Below the pieces are notes generated by a model. The model saw only the letters and a program-made list of their open reading frames with translations. It searched no databases and was not told where the DNA came from. Source: Collinsella aerofaciens (GTDB lineage Bacteria; Actinomycetota; Coriobacteriia; Coriobacteriales; Coriobacteriaceae). Taken from it: a DNA stretch of 64,000 nucleotides. Location of the stretch: contig NZ_JADMUF010000009.1 of the NCBI RefSeq assembly GCF_015546965.1, forward strand, positions 58,628 through 122,627. The letters are read 5' to 3'. Each line of letters begins with the position of its first letter. Position 1 is the stretch's first letter. Shown in pieces: positions 8,822 to 17,790 of this stretch. Made by a program: the position numbers and the translations under genes.

Positions 8822-9454
8822 ATGACTACCGTAAGACGGGCCGATCTTTCTTGTGTCGTCCAGGCGGGCGGGATGTCCTCGCGCATGGGCTGTGACAAGG
8901 CACGCATGGCGTTTTGCGGCGAGCCGCTCATCGAGCGCGTGCTGGGTCGGCTGGCTCCAGTTGCCGGCGAGTTAGTCGTGACGACTTCGCGTCCCAGCGA
9001 GCTTGTCTATCTTGAGCAGCGCGCGTTTGGCGGTCTGGTGCCGCGAATAGTGTCGGACCTTGAGGGGCCGGCGGGTGCCATGCGCGGCATCGCGAGTTCG
9101 TTGGCCGCGGCCCGATTGCCGCTCGTGGCGATCGTCGCCTGCGATATGCCGTTTGTCTCGCCGGAACTCATCGGCGCGCTTGCCGATCGTGTTGAGGCCG
9201 AGGCGCTCGACGTGTGCGTGCCGCGCGAGGAGCGGGGGATTGAGCCGCTTTGCGCCGTCTGGCGCCGTGACGCGTGTGCGCCGGTTGCCCAAGAGCTGCT
9301 CGCCTGCGACCGCCAGCGTATTCGCTGCCTGATCAATCGCGTTCAGGCTGGTTATATGGATGAGCCGCAAATCGTTGAGGCCGCGAGCTCGACGCTCTGC
9401 TTCGAAAACGTCAATACGCCCGAGGAGTTTGCGGCGGCCGAGTTACTCGCCTAG
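8822..9454 (+). CDS. mobA: Molybdenum cofactor guanylyltransferase
   Basis: MobA attaches GMP to molybdopterin, giving the guanine dinucleotide form required by DMSO reductase/formate dehydrogenase-type enzymes such as the one at 2528. In this 210-residue protein the nucleotide-binding signature is QAGGMSSRMGCDKA near the N terminus, followed by DLEGPAGAMRGI, ACDMPFVSPEL, IEPLCAVWRR and the closing FENVNTPEEFAAAE, all typical of MobA. ATG 8822 was chosen because the family starts a few residues before the LAGG motif; a GGGGGTGG stretch lies upstream. The cytidylyltransferase MocA is a related alternative, but the EPLCAVWRR and VNTPEE blocks favour MobA. Confidence 0.88.
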   Translation: MTTVRRADLSCVVQAGGMSSRMGCDKARMAFCGEPLIERVLGRLAPVAGELVVTTSRPSELVYLEQRAFGGLVPRIVSDLEGPAGAMRGIASSLAAARLPLVAIVACDMPFVSPELIGALADRVEAEALDVCVPREERGIEPLCAVWRRDACAPVAQELLACDRQRIRCLINRVQAGYMDEPQIVEAASSTLCFENVNTPEEFAAAELLA

Positions 9455-9469
9455 ACGATTGGAGTTGCC

Positions 9470-9865
9470 ATGTCTCACGATATTTGTCCCGACACGGGGG
9501 AGCCTTGCACTTGCGATGGTTCCGAGCCCTGTACCTGCGGTTGCGGTGGCTGTGGACATACTGCGGAAGAGGAGGCGGCCGCCGCGGCGTATCGTGAGGC
9601 ACACCGCGAAGGCCCATCCGGTGATGCCCTCGACCACGAGCGCAAGATTATCGTGTCGTTTGACAGCACCTTCGACGTGATGGAATGCGAGCAGCTGTGC
9701 CTGGATGCCGGCGTGCCCGGGCGCATCATGCCGCTGCCCGGTTCCATTACCGCAGGTTGCGGCCTGTGCTGGGCCATGCCGTTCTCGGGCGATGCGCTCG
9801 CCGCCTTCCGTGCTGCCACCGAAGGCCGCATAACCCCCGCCGACTACCATCAGCTCGTCCTCTAA
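9470..9865 (+). CDS. DUF3343 putative Se/S carrier-like protein with Cys-rich N terminus
   Basis: The 131-residue protein has the DUF3343 domain (Pfam name: putative Se/S carrier-like) in its second half: KIIVSFDSTFDVMECEQ, then GRIMPLPGSITAGCGLCW near residues 84-101, with the conserved Cys in AGCGL. The first 30 residues are rich in Cys (CPDTGEPCTCDG, then CTCGCGGCGH), suggesting metal or chalcogen binding; this extension is unusual. A role in handling reactive selenium or sulfur is a family-level hypothesis, made more credible here by neighbouring selA, selB, selC and mobA. It starts 15 bases after mobA with GGAG upstream, so they form one operon. Confidence 0.75.
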   Translation: MSHDICPDTGEPCTCDGSEPCTCGCGGCGHTAEEEAAAAAYREAHREGPSGDALDHERKIIVSFDSTFDVMECEQLCLDAGVPGRIMPLPGSITAGCGLCWAMPFSGDALAAFRAATEGRITPADYHQLVL

Positions 9866-9879
9866 CCACCAACACCATC

Positions 9880-9949
9880 ACATTGGGGACAGGCACCTTT
9901 GTGGTGGTTCCATCGTTAAAACCACCACAAAGGTGCCTGTCCCCAATGT
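9880..9949. repeat. Intergenic palindrome, family C-like (GGGGACAGGCACC arms)
   Basis: Perfect 30-bp arms, 9880-9909 and 9920-9949, with a 10-base loop. The arm includes TTGGGGACAGGCACCTTTG. It lies downstream of the DUF3343 gene and could also end its transcript. Similar half-arms appear at 53140-53160 and 39419. Confidence 0.9.
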
Positions 9950-10169
9950 GGTGGTTTGGACCACGGGGACGAAACAGCTTCGAAACACGCGATTTGTTCG
10001 TCGGGTGCTCAAAAACGCTTCTACCTGCATCGTAATCAAAACGAAACATCCGCTCGTTGGCTTATGCGTAACTTTGCTGCAACAGTGCGATATTATCCAT
10101 ACTCGATAAAGCTCACGGCGCATGGGGCGCCGCGAACGACACCTTTCTTTTCCACCAATTGGAGGAAGC

Positions 10170-11525
10170 ATGAGCTACACGCAGAAAGTTCTCGACGAGC
10201 TCAAGGCCCGCTATCCCGAGCAGCCTGAGTTCATCCAGGCCGCGACCGAGATCCTCGGCACCATCCAGCCGGCGCTCGACGCCCATCCCGAGTACGAGGA
10301 GGCCGCCCTGCTTGAGCGCCTCGTCGAGCCCGAGCGCATCGTTATGTTCCGTGTTCCCTGGGTCGACGACCAGGGCAAGGTCCAGGTCAACCGCGGCTAC
10401 CGCGTCGAGTTCAACTCTGCCATCGGACCCTACAAGGGCGGCCTGCGCTTTAACCCGACGGTCACCCTGGGCATGCTCAAGTTCCTGGGCCTGGAGCAGA
10501 TCCTCAAGAACAGCCTGACCACCCTTCCCATGGGTGGCGGCAAGGGCGGTTCCGACTTTGACCCCAAGGGCAAGTCCAACAACGAGATCATGCACTTCTG
10601 CCAGTCCTTCATGACCGAGCTCTATCGCCACATTGGCCCCAACACCGACGTTCCCGCCGGCGACCTGGGCGTTGGCGGCCGCGAGGTTGCCTACCTGTTC
10701 GGTCAGTACAAGCGCCTGACCAACGAGTGGACCGGCGTCCTTACCGGCAAGGGCCTCTCCTTTGGCGGCTCGCTCGCCCGTACCGAGGCCACCGGCTACG
10801 GCCTGGTCTACTTTGTGGACGAGTACCTCAAGAGCCGCGGCGAGTCCTTCGAGGGCAAGAACGTCGTCGTTCACGGCTCCGGTAACGTCGCCATCTACGC
10901 GGTCCAGAAGGTCGCCCAGCTCGGCGGCAAGGTGCTGGCCTGCTCCGATACCCACGGCTGGGTCGAGGATCCCGACGGCATCGACTACACCGTGCTCGAG
11001 CACATCTACAACAAGAAGCGCTCCGGCCACGACAAGGGCGTTACGCTCGCCATGTACGTTGACGAGAAGCCCAACGCCGTGTGGCACGAGGGCGACGGCC
11101 GTGGCGTTTGGCAGCTGCCCTGCGACATCGCGCTGCCCTGCGCTCGCGAGAACACGCTGCTGCTCGATGACGCCCAGGCGCTCGTCGCCAACGGCTGCAA
11201 GGTGGTCGGCGAGGGCGCGAACATGCCCACGACCATCGAGGCCACGACTTACTTCCAGGAGAACGGCGTTGCCTTTATGCCTGGTAAGGCTGCCAACGCC
11301 GGCGGCGTGCTCGTGTCCGGCCTGGAGATGAGCCAGAACGCCGAGCACCTGTCCTGGACCTTCGAGGAGGTCGACGGCAAGCTCGAGCAGCTCATGCGCG
11401 GCATGTTCCACAACGTGGACGACACCGCCAAGAAGTACGGCGAGGAGGGCAACTTCGTCATGGGTGCCAACATCGCCGGCTTCCTGAAGGTCGCCGACGC
11501 CATGCTCGCCCAGGGCGTCTGCTAA
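10170..11525 (+). CDS. gdhA: NADP-type glutamate dehydrogenase
   Basis: The enzyme interconverts glutamate and 2-oxoglutarate plus ammonium in the cytosol. The 451-residue length and blocks match the hexameric bacterial class: GPYKGGLRFNP (substrate binding), LPMGGGKGGSDFDPKGKS with the catalytic lysine, PAGDLGVGGREVAYLFGQYKR, and the Rossmann motif VVVHGSGNVAIYA. SNNEIMHFCQSFM and EGANMPTT are also typical. ATG 10170 follows GGAGGAAGC. A possible -10 (TATTAT, 10091-10096) lies in the 220-base leader. A terminator follows. It is monocistronic. Confidence 0.96.
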   Translation: MSYTQKVLDELKARYPEQPEFIQAATEILGTIQPALDAHPEYEEAALLERLVEPERIVMFRVPWVDDQGKVQVNRGYRVEFNSAIGPYKGGLRFNPTVTLGMLKFLGLEQILKNSLTTLPMGGGKGGSDFDPKGKSNNEIMHFCQSFMTELYRHIGPNTDVPAGDLGVGGREVAYLFGQYKRLTNEWTGVLTGKGLSFGGSLARTEATGYGLVYFVDEYLKSRGESFEGKNVVVHGSGNVAIYAVQKVAQLGGKVLACSDTHGWVEDPDGIDYTVLEHIYNKKRSGHDKGVTLAMYVDEKPNAVWHEGDGRGVWQLPCDIALPCARENTLLLDDAQALVANGCKVVGEGANMPTTIEATTYFQENGVAFMPGKAANAGGVLVSGLEMSQNAEHLSWTFEEVDGKLEQLMRGMFHNVDDTAKKYGEEGNFVMGANIAGFLKVADAMLAQGVC

Positions 11526-11550
11526 ACCCTGCCTGACATAGCATATGATA

Positions 11551-11583
11551 AGGCTCCCAGTCATCTTGGCTGGGAGCCTTTTT
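11551..11583 (+). terminator. Rho-independent terminator of gdhA
   Basis: AGGCTCCCAG (11551-11560) pairs perfectly with CTGGGAGCCT (11570-11579), followed by T residues. Confidence 0.92.
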
Positions 11584-11646
11584 CTATGGCGGTGAGGGTC
11601 GTGCGTTCTCGTTTGGTACACTTAGAGGTACTGGACAAGTGAAGAG

Positions 11647-12561
11647 ATGGGGGAGAACGTGCTCAAGTTCGGTACCTACGTCCGTGTTGGAAACGCGGCC
11701 GAAGCCTATGAGCTCTTACAGAAGAACCGCAACAACAAGATTGTGGGCGGTGGCATTTGGATGCGCCTGGGTTCGCGTCGCGTGGCGACGGCGATTGACC
11801 TTTCGGCCTGCGGACTCGATCAGATCGAGGAGACCGAGACCGAGTTTCGCATCGGTGCCATGTGTACCCTGCGCCAGCTCGAGCGCCATGTCGGGCTCAA
11901 CGCGCTTGTCAACCATGTCTTTGAGTTCGCCGTCCACGACATCGTGGGCGTGCAGCTGCGCAACACCGCCACGGTGGGCGGCAGCATCTATGGTCGCTTT
12001 GGCTTCTCGGACGTGTTCTCCGCCTTCCTCGCGCTCGATTCCTATGTTGAGCTGACGGGCGCCGGCCGCGTGCCGCTCGCGGAGTTCGTTGACATGGGCT
12101 ACGTGCGCGACGTTATTGAGCATGTTGTGGTCGTCAAGCACGATTACCGTGCGAGCTACGAGGCCGTGCGCAAGGCCGCGACCGACTTCCCCTCGCTGAA
12201 CGTTACCGCCTCCTGGTGGGACGGCTCCTGGCATGTCACCGTGGGTGCCCGTCCGCTGCGCGCGACCCTGCTGCAGGGCGAGGCATGCGGCCTTACCAAC
12301 GAGCAGCCTTCCGAGGACGAGCTTCGCGCCCTGGCCGCATCCGTGCGCGCGTTGAGCTACGGCACCAACCTGTGGGGCTCGGCCGAGTACCGCCGCCGCA
12401 TCTCGGCCCCGCTTGCCGTCCAGGCCGTGCGCCGCGCCGCCGGTATCGAGCTTTCTGCCGCGCTTGCTCGCGAGCTCGAGGGCGTGCAGATCCCTAAGTT
12501 TGCCACGGACGAGTATTCCTGCCGCCGCGTGCCCGGCGTCGATTCTAGCGAGGTGCGCTAA
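11647..12561 (+). CDS. FAD-binding subunit of a molybdenum hydroxylase (YgfM/XdhB-like)
   Basis: The 304-residue protein is the FAD-binding member of the xanthine dehydrogenase/CO dehydrogenase family. The flavin motifs are KIVGGGIWMRLGSR (about residues 31-44) and the LRNTATVGGSIYGRFGFSDV run near 107-126. It would pass electrons between the [2Fe-2S] clusters of the next subunit and an acceptor. Its stop overlaps the start of that subunit (TAATG), so both are made together. The start is uncertain: ATG 11647 has GAAGAG immediately upstream, while GTG 11659 has GGGGGAG but at a short distance. The layout (separate FAD subunit plus fused FeS/Mo subunit) equals YgfM-XdhD of E. coli. Confidence 0.85.
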   Translation: MGENVLKFGTYVRVGNAAEAYELLQKNRNNKIVGGGIWMRLGSRRVATAIDLSACGLDQIEETETEFRIGAMCTLRQLERHVGLNALVNHVFEFAVHDIVGVQLRNTATVGGSIYGRFGFSDVFSAFLALDSYVELTGAGRVPLAEFVDMGYVRDVIEHVVVVKHDYRASYEAVRKAATDFPSLNVTASWWDGSWHVTVGARPLRATLLQGEACGLTNEQPSEDELRALAASVRALSYGTNLWGSAEYRRRISAPLAVQAVRRAAGIELSAALARELEGVQIPKFATDEYSCRRVPGVDSSEVR

Positions 12562-15392
12562 TGGCTGCCAAACTCATCGATCTTTCCTTTACGCTCAACG
12601 GCCGCAAGGTCAAGGTTCAGATTGCCCCCGACACCATGCTCTTTGCGCTGCTGCGCGAGCAGGGCTGCGCGTCGGTGCGCTGCGCCTGCGAGACCACTAA
12701 CTGCGGCCTGTGCACGGTGTGGCTCGACGGCGACCCGGTGTTGAGCTGCTCGGTTCCCGCCGCGCGCGTCGAGGGCCACACCATCACCACGCTCGAGGGC
12801 CTTAAGGCCGAGTCCGAGGCGCTTGCCCGCGCAATGGCTGCCGAAGGCGCCGAGCAGTGCGGTTTTTGCGCCCCCGGCCTCATCATGAACGTGCTGGCGC
12901 TCGCCCGCGCCGCCAAGGAGGACCCGAGCCTCGTCGCCACGCGCGAGGAGCTCTCGCGCCAGCTCGCCGGCAATCTGTGCCGTTGCAGCGGCTACGAGAG
13001 CCAGCTGCGCGCCATCGTGCGCTTCCTCAACGAGTCCGGCGTGCAGGTGGGCTTTGAGATGCCAGAGCTGCCGGTCAATAACACCAGCTCCGACGGTGTC
13101 TCCTACAAGCAGATCACTCACAAGCAGCCCAAGAAGGACTCGAAGGCGCTGCTCGAGGGTCGTCCCGTCTACACCGGCGATATGGTGCCCGCCGGTGCGC
13201 TCATCGTCAAACTCAAGCGCAGCCCGTATGCGCGCGCCAAGATCCGCTCCATCGATACGTCGCGCGCCCTGAAGGTGCCTGGCGTGGTGGGCGTCTACAC
13301 CTACGAGGACGTGCCCAAGCGCCGCTTTACCATCGCCGGCCAGAGCTATCCGCAGCCGAGTCCCTACGACCGTCTGATCCTCGAGAATCTCGTGCGCTAC
13401 CAAAACGAGGAGGTGGCGATCGTCGCTGCCGAGACCGAGGAGGCCGCCGACAAGGCGCTCAAGCTCATCAAGGTCGACTACGAGGTACTCGAGCCCCTGC
13501 TCGACTTTACCCAGGCACTTGATAACGACATCGTTGTCCACCCCGAGGGCGACGTGACCTTTATGTTCCCGCAGGGCGGCGACGTCGCTCGCAACCTGGT
13601 GTGCAGCGGTACCAGCGATTATGGCGATCTGGACGAGGCCTTCGCCCAGAGCGACATCGTATTTGAGCGCACTTACACCAGCCAGGCCACGCAGACTGCG
13701 CCCATGGAAACCTTCCGCGCCTTCGCGACGACCGACGCCTTCGGCCGCATCTCGGTGACCACCTCCACGCAGGTGCCCTTCCACGTGCGCCGCATGGTCG
13801 CGCAGTCGCTCGACATTCCGCAGTCGCAGGTGCAAGTCATTAAGCCGCGCATCGGCGGCGGCTTTGGCTCCAAGCAGACGGGTTGCTGCGAGATCTTCGT
13901 GGCGTTCGTGACCCAGCAGACCGGCCGTCCGAGCTACTGCTGCTACACCCGCGAGGAGACTATCACCGCGGGCAACTCGCGCCACCAGATGCAGATGACC
14001 GTTAAGCTGGGCGCCATGAACGACGGCACCATCACGGCCATCGACCTGCATACGCTGTCCAACGCCGGCGCGTACGGCGAGCACGCCACCACGACGATTG
14101 GCCTCTCGGGCCACAAGAGCCTGCCCATCTACAACCATGTGAAGGCGAGCCGCTTTAGCTGGGATGCCGTCTACACCAATACCAACCGCGGCGGTGCGTA
14201 TCGCGGCTACGGTGCCACCCAGGGCCAGTTTGCCGTGGAGAGCGCCGTCAACGAGCTCGCCGACATGCTGCATATGGACCCCGCCGACTTGCGCCTCAAG
14301 AATATGGTGCGCGAGGGCGAGATCATGCCGCAGTACTACAACGAGAAGCTCAACGCCTGCGCGCTCGACCGCTGCCTGCTGCGCGCGATGGACATGATCG
14401 GTTGGCGCGACAAGCCGCTGGCCGTCGACCTGGGCGATCGCGTGCGTGCTCTGGGCTGCGCGCTCACCATGCAGGGCTCGGGCATCTCCAACGTGGATAT
14501 CGCCGGCATCGACATGCGCCTGGAAGAGGACGGCTTCATTACGATTTCGACCGGCGCCACCGACAACGGCATGGGCGTCGATACGATCCTGGCGCAGATT
14601 GCTGCCGAGGAGCTGGGCGTGGAGAGCTCGCTCATTGTGGTACGCGGCGTGGACACCGACGTGTCGCCGTTCGATGCCGGCTCGTACGCGAGCTCGGGCA
14701 CGTACGTGACAGGTCTGGCAGCCAAGAACGCCGCGACCGAGCTGCGTGAGAAGATCTGCGCCAAGGCGGCCCAGATGTGGGACGTGGACGGCGCCGACGT
14801 GGTCTTTGACGGCCAGTACGTGCGCCTGTCCGACGAGCGTGCCGCGCGCGAGCAGAACCGCTACCTCACGCTGCGCGACTTCGCTAACCTGTGCGTCAAG
14901 AACATCGCGGGCGGCGACGCGCTCACCTCGCACGCCTCTGCCTGCCTGCCCGTTTCGCCCCCGCCGTTTATGGCCGGCATTGCCGAGGTCGAGGTCGACA
15001 AGGCCACCGGCAAGGTGACTGTGGTGGACTACGCCGCGGCTGTGGACTGCGGCACCGTTATCAACGAGGCACTCGCACGCGTCCAGGCCGAGGGTGGTAT
15101 TGCCCAAGGCATCGGTCACGCGCTCTACGAGATCGTCGAGCATGACGACCGCGGCCGCCTGCGCACCGGCAACTTTATGAGCTACAAGCTGCCCACGCGC
15201 CTGGATATCGGCAGCATTCGCGTGGCCTTTGAGCCGAGCTACGAGCCGACGGGTCCGTTTGGCGCCAAGTCGATCGGCGAGGTCGTCATCAACACGCCGC
15301 TCGCCGCCGTTGCCTCGGCCGTGGCGCACGCCACCGGCCACCAGGTCCGCTCGCTGCCGATCACGCCCGAGAAGGCCCTGCTGGGGGAGTAG
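12561..15392 (+). CDS. Molybdenum hydroxylase, fused [2Fe-2S] and Mo-binding domains (XdhD-like)
   Basis: The 943-residue protein joins an N-terminal ferredoxin-like domain (Cys43, Cys48, Cys51 and a later Cys in LSCSV), a second [2Fe-2S] domain (QCGFCAPGLIM; LCRCSGY, about residues 95-145) and the large molybdopterin domains. The latter start near residue 180 with RPVYTGDMVPAGALIVKL and hold RIGGGFGSKQ, RGGAYRGYGATQGQF and the C-terminal GAKSIGEVVINTP with the catalytic Glu. Such enzymes hydroxylate purines or other heterocycles. Selenium-dependent members of this group are known, and the neighbouring Se genes make that worth testing, but it cannot be read from the sequence. The substrate is unknown. 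Confidence 0.87.
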   Translation: MAAKLIDLSFTLNGRKVKVQIAPDTMLFALLREQGCASVRCACETTNCGLCTVWLDGDPVLSCSVPAARVEGHTITTLEGLKAESEALARAMAAEGAEQCGFCAPGLIMNVLALARAAKEDPSLVATREELSRQLAGNLCRCSGYESQLRAIVRFLNESGVQVGFEMPELPVNNTSSDGVSYKQITHKQPKKDSKALLEGRPVYTGDMVPAGALIVKLKRSPYARAKIRSIDTSRALKVPGVVGVYTYEDVPKRRFTIAGQSYPQPSPYDRLILENLVRYQNEEVAIVAAETEEAADKALKLIKVDYEVLEPLLDFTQALDNDIVVHPEGDVTFMFPQGGDVARNLVCSGTSDYGDLDEAFAQSDIVFERTYTSQATQTAPMETFRAFATTDAFGRISVTTSTQVPFHVRRMVAQSLDIPQSQVQVIKPRIGGGFGSKQTGCCEIFVAFVTQQTGRPSYCCYTREETITAGNSRHQMQMTVKLGAMNDGTITAIDLHTLSNAGAYGEHATTTIGLSGHKSLPIYNHVKASRFSWDAVYTNTNRGGAYRGYGATQGQFAVESAVNELADMLHMDPADLRLKNMVREGEIMPQYYNEKLNACALDRCLLRAMDMIGWRDKPLAVDLGDRVRALGCALTMQGSGISNVDIAGIDMRLEEDGFITISTGATDNGMGVDTILAQIAAEELGVESSLIVVRGVDTDVSPFDAGSYASSGTYVTGLAAKNAATELREKICAKAAQMWDVDGADVVFDGQYVRLSDERAAREQNRYLTLRDFANLCVKNIAGGDALTSHASACLPVSPPPFMAGIAEVEVDKATGKVTVVDYAAAVDCGTVINEALARVQAEGGIAQGIGHALYEIVEHDDRGRLRTGNFMSYKLPTRLDIGSIRVAFEPSYEPTGPFGAKSIGEVVINTPLAAVASAVAHATGHQVRSLPITPEKALLGE

Positions 15393-15421
15393 CGGGTCAG
15401 CGAACAAGTCGTAATGGGCGG

Positions 15422-15446
15422 GGCGGGGCAACTCGTCCCGCCTTTT
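15422..15446 (+). terminator. Rho-independent terminator after the Mo hydroxylase
   Basis: GGCGGGGC (15422-15429) pairs with GTCCCGCC (15435-15442), one G-T pair, followed by four T. Confidence 0.85.
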
Positions 15447-15532
15447 GCACTCGTGGTGAGGTCGTGAGCCTGTAAAAGGTCTGCGTGCGCTTGCCGTTCG
15501 TATCTGCTATCATTCCTAGTCTGTGCGCTCAT

Positions 15533-15616
15533 GCGGGCGTGGCGGAATTGGTAGACGCGCCAGATTTAGGTTCTGGTGGGATTCCCGTGAAGGTTCGAGT
15601 CCTTTCGCCCGCACCA
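15533..15616 (+). tRNA. tRNA-Leu (anticodon UAG)
   Basis: The 84-base class II tRNA has acceptor GCGGGCG/CGCCCGC (15533-15539, 15606-15612), anticodon stem CCAGA/TCTGG enclosing TTTAGGT, a long variable arm (GGGATTCCCG), T loop CGAGTCC region, discriminator A and encoded CCA. It reads CUA and, by wobble, other CUN leucine codons. Confidence 0.96.
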
Positions 15617-15706
15617 ACGCACGCGCGTCGGCTTATGCCTTCGCGACGCTTGTTGCATAAAGGTACCAGCACCTCAGATAAGCTGGGCAGTATGAGGAGG
15701 AACGTG

Positions 15707-17005
15707 TTGAACATCACCGCTTCTGACGTCAAGGACGCCAAGCTCACCGCTACGGTCACCATCCCGGCCGCCGACGTCGACGCCGCGATCAAGAAGGCCT
15801 ACAAGGACACCGCGAAGAAGTACCGCTTCCCGGGCTTCCGCGCCGGCAAGGCACCCCGTCCGGTTATCGACTCCGCCCTGGGCGCCGAGGCTACCCTCGC
15901 TCAGGCCACCAACGACCTGATCGCCGCCAACGAGCCCGCCGTCCTCAACGAGCTGGACATCGTCCCCACCAAGAGCGGTGACTACAAGGAGCTCGACCTC
16001 GCCAAGGATCACGAGGACTACACCTACACCGTCGAGTTCTCCCTGCGTCCTGCCGCCGAGCTCTCCTCCTTCGACGCCGTCGAGATCGAGATGCCTCCCG
16101 CGGAGGTCACCGAGTCCGAGATCAACAACCAGGTCGAGATGCTCCTCAACTACCGTGCCACCTTCGAGGACGTCGAGGGTCGCGCCGTCGAGGCTGACGA
16201 CTATGTGACCGTCGACCTCAAGGCCGTCGAGAACGCCGACAACTTCGCCGCCGAGGGCCGCATGCTCATCGCCGGTAGCGACAGCAACCCCAAGGAGTTC
16301 AACGAGGCCCTGATCGGTGCCAACGTTGACGACGTCAAGTCCGTCACCTGGACCGACGAGGTCGAGGAGGGCGAGGAGGCCGAGACCCACACCGTCGAGG
16401 TCACCGTCAAGGGCATCAAGGTCCGCAACACCCCCGAGCTCACCGACGAGCTCGTCAAGTCCGACTTTGGCTTCGACAGCATCGACGCTATGCGCGACGC
16501 CATCAAGATCGAGATCGAGCAGGACAAGGCTTCCCGCCTCCCGGCCGAGAAGGAGAACCGTTGCGTCGCCGCTCTCGCCGAGCGTCTGCAGCTCGACGAG
16601 ATGGACGCCGACTACGAGCAGTCCGTCTTTGAGGAGCTTGGCCAGAACTTCCTGTCCAACCTCGCTGCCCGCGGCATGACGCTGGACACCTGGCTGCCCG
16701 CTTCCGGCCTGACCATGGAGCAGTTCATCGGCGACCTGCACAAGCAGGCCAACGACGTTGCCCGTGAGTCCCTGGCTCTCGACGCCCTTGCCCGTGAGCT
16801 CAAGATCGAGGTCACCGAGGACGACATCAACGCCGAGTTCGAGAAGGCCGGCGTCAAGGACGTCGAGGCTTCCAAGGCCGAGTTCATCGCCGATGGCCGC
16901 ATGCCTGCCGTCCGCGAGTCCATCCGTCGTTCCAAGGCCGTCGACCACCTGGTCGAGAACGCCAAGGTGACCGAGGTCGACGAGACCGCCAAGGACGCCG
17001 AGTAA
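15707..17005 (+). CDS. tig: Trigger factor, ribosome-bound chaperone and prolyl isomerase
   Basis: Trigger factor binds nascent chains at the ribosome exit. The ribosome-docking loop reads PGFRAGKAPRPVID (family signature GFRxGKxP), about 40 residues in. The middle holds an FKBP-like domain (EADDYVTVDLKA to VEVTVKGIK) and the rest is the helical C-terminal domain with an acidic end. I chose TTG 15707 because GGAGG (15696-15700) sits six bases upstream and the product then begins NITASDVKD, in line with the family; ATG 15692 and GTG 15704 are alternatives. It precedes clpP and clpX, as in many bacteria. Length 432 residues. Confidence 0.93.
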   Translation: MNITASDVKDAKLTATVTIPAADVDAAIKKAYKDTAKKYRFPGFRAGKAPRPVIDSALGAEATLAQATNDLIAANEPAVLNELDIVPTKSGDYKELDLAKDHEDYTYTVEFSLRPAAELSSFDAVEIEMPPAEVTESEINNQVEMLLNYRATFEDVEGRAVEADDYVTVDLKAVENADNFAAEGRMLIAGSDSNPKEFNEALIGANVDDVKSVTWTDEVEEGEEAETHTVEVTVKGIKVRNTPELTDELVKSDFGFDSIDAMRDAIKIEIEQDKASRLPAEKENRCVAALAERLQLDEMDADYEQSVFEELGQNFLSNLAARGMTLDTWLPASGLTMEQFIGDLHKQANDVARESLALDALARELKIEVTEDDINAEFEKAGVKDVEASKAEFIADGRMPAVRESIRRSKAVDHLVENAKVTEVDETAKDAE

Positions 17006-17081
17006 TTCTCGCCACCTTGCTCGCGAGCGCATGCATGCGCCCGTGATGGGGTAAAGTTATACACCGGTTATCCGGTTGCTT

Positions 17082-17125
17082 CGTACGGTGCCAGCCAATG
17101 CATAGCATGCGGGCACCGTACGTTT
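17082..17125 (+). terminator. Hairpin between tig and clpP
   Basis: CGTACGGTGCC (17082-17092) pairs perfectly with GGCACCGTACG (17112-17122), followed by TTTAT. Probably a terminator or attenuator. Confidence 0.7.
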
Positions 17126-17168
17126 ATCTAGAACCAATTTGGTCCGCAAGAGAGAAATGGAGATGCGT

Positions 17169-17789
17169 ATGATCGCTAAGTTCGATTCCGCCCTCGTGCC
17201 ATACGTTATCGAGCAGACGCCGCGCGGCGAGCGCAGCTACGATATCTATTCGCGCCTGCTCAACGACCGCATCATCTTCTTGGGCGAGGAGATCAACTCC
17301 GTCAGTGCCAACCTGGTCGTTGCCCAGCTGCTGCATCTTGAAAGCCAGGATGCCGAGAAGGATATCTCGCTCTATATCAATTCGCCCGGTGGCGAGGTTT
17401 ACTCCGGCTTGGCGATTCTTGACACCATGAACTTCATTAAGCCGCAGGTCTCGACCATTTGCGTCGGTATGGCCGCGTCCATGGCCGCCGTGCTGCTTTC
17501 GGCCGGCGCCAAGGGCAAGCGCTTCTGCCTGCCGCACTCCAAGGTCATGATTCACCAGCCCAGCGGCGGTGCGCAGGGCCAGCAGACCGAGATCGAGATT
17601 GTGGCCGAGGAGATTAAGAAGACCCGTCGCGAGCTCAACCAGATTCTGTCCGATGCCTCGGGCCAGCCGATCGAGAAGGTCCAGGCCGATACCGAGCGCG
17701 ACAACTACCTGACCGCTGCCGAGGCCCTCGACTACGGCCTGATCGACCGTATCGTCACCTCGCGCGACCTCGCCGCGAAGGACGCCTAG
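17169..17789 (+). CDS. clpP: ATP-dependent Clp protease, proteolytic subunit
   Basis: ClpP forms the tetradecameric serine protease chamber used with ClpX. The catalytic Ser104 is in [12 protein letters not shown] and His129 in [12 protein letters not shown]; the oxyanion Gly-rich strand is [11 protein letters not shown]. The length is 206 residues from ATG 17169, which has GGAG six bases upstream; ATGs at 17157 and 17163 are alternatives. The stop is one base before the clpX start, so the two are co-translated. Only one clpP is in the window. Confidence 0.95.
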   Translation: MIAKFDSALVPYVIEQTPRGERSYDIYSRLLNDRIIFLGEEINSVSANLVVAQLLHLESQDAEKDISLYINSPGGEVYSGLAILDTMNFIKPQVSTICVGMAASMAAVLLSAGAKGKRFCLPHSKVMIHQPSGGAQGQQTEIEIVAEEIKKTRRELNQILSDASGQPIEKVQADTERDNYLTAAEALDYGLIDRIVTSRDLAAKDA

Positions 17790-17790
17790 G

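Noticed and set aside
12558-15431. 957-codon minus-strand frame opposite the Mo hydroxylase
   Set aside because: Shadow of GC-rich codons in the real gene on the other strand; low-complexity His/Leu/Gly composition and no family motif. The same holds for the long minus-strand frames at 2381-4543 and 28831-30510.
15485-15706. N-terminal extension of trigger factor
   Set aside because: The frame runs through tRNA-Leu; the ribosome binding site and family start place the gene start at 15707.
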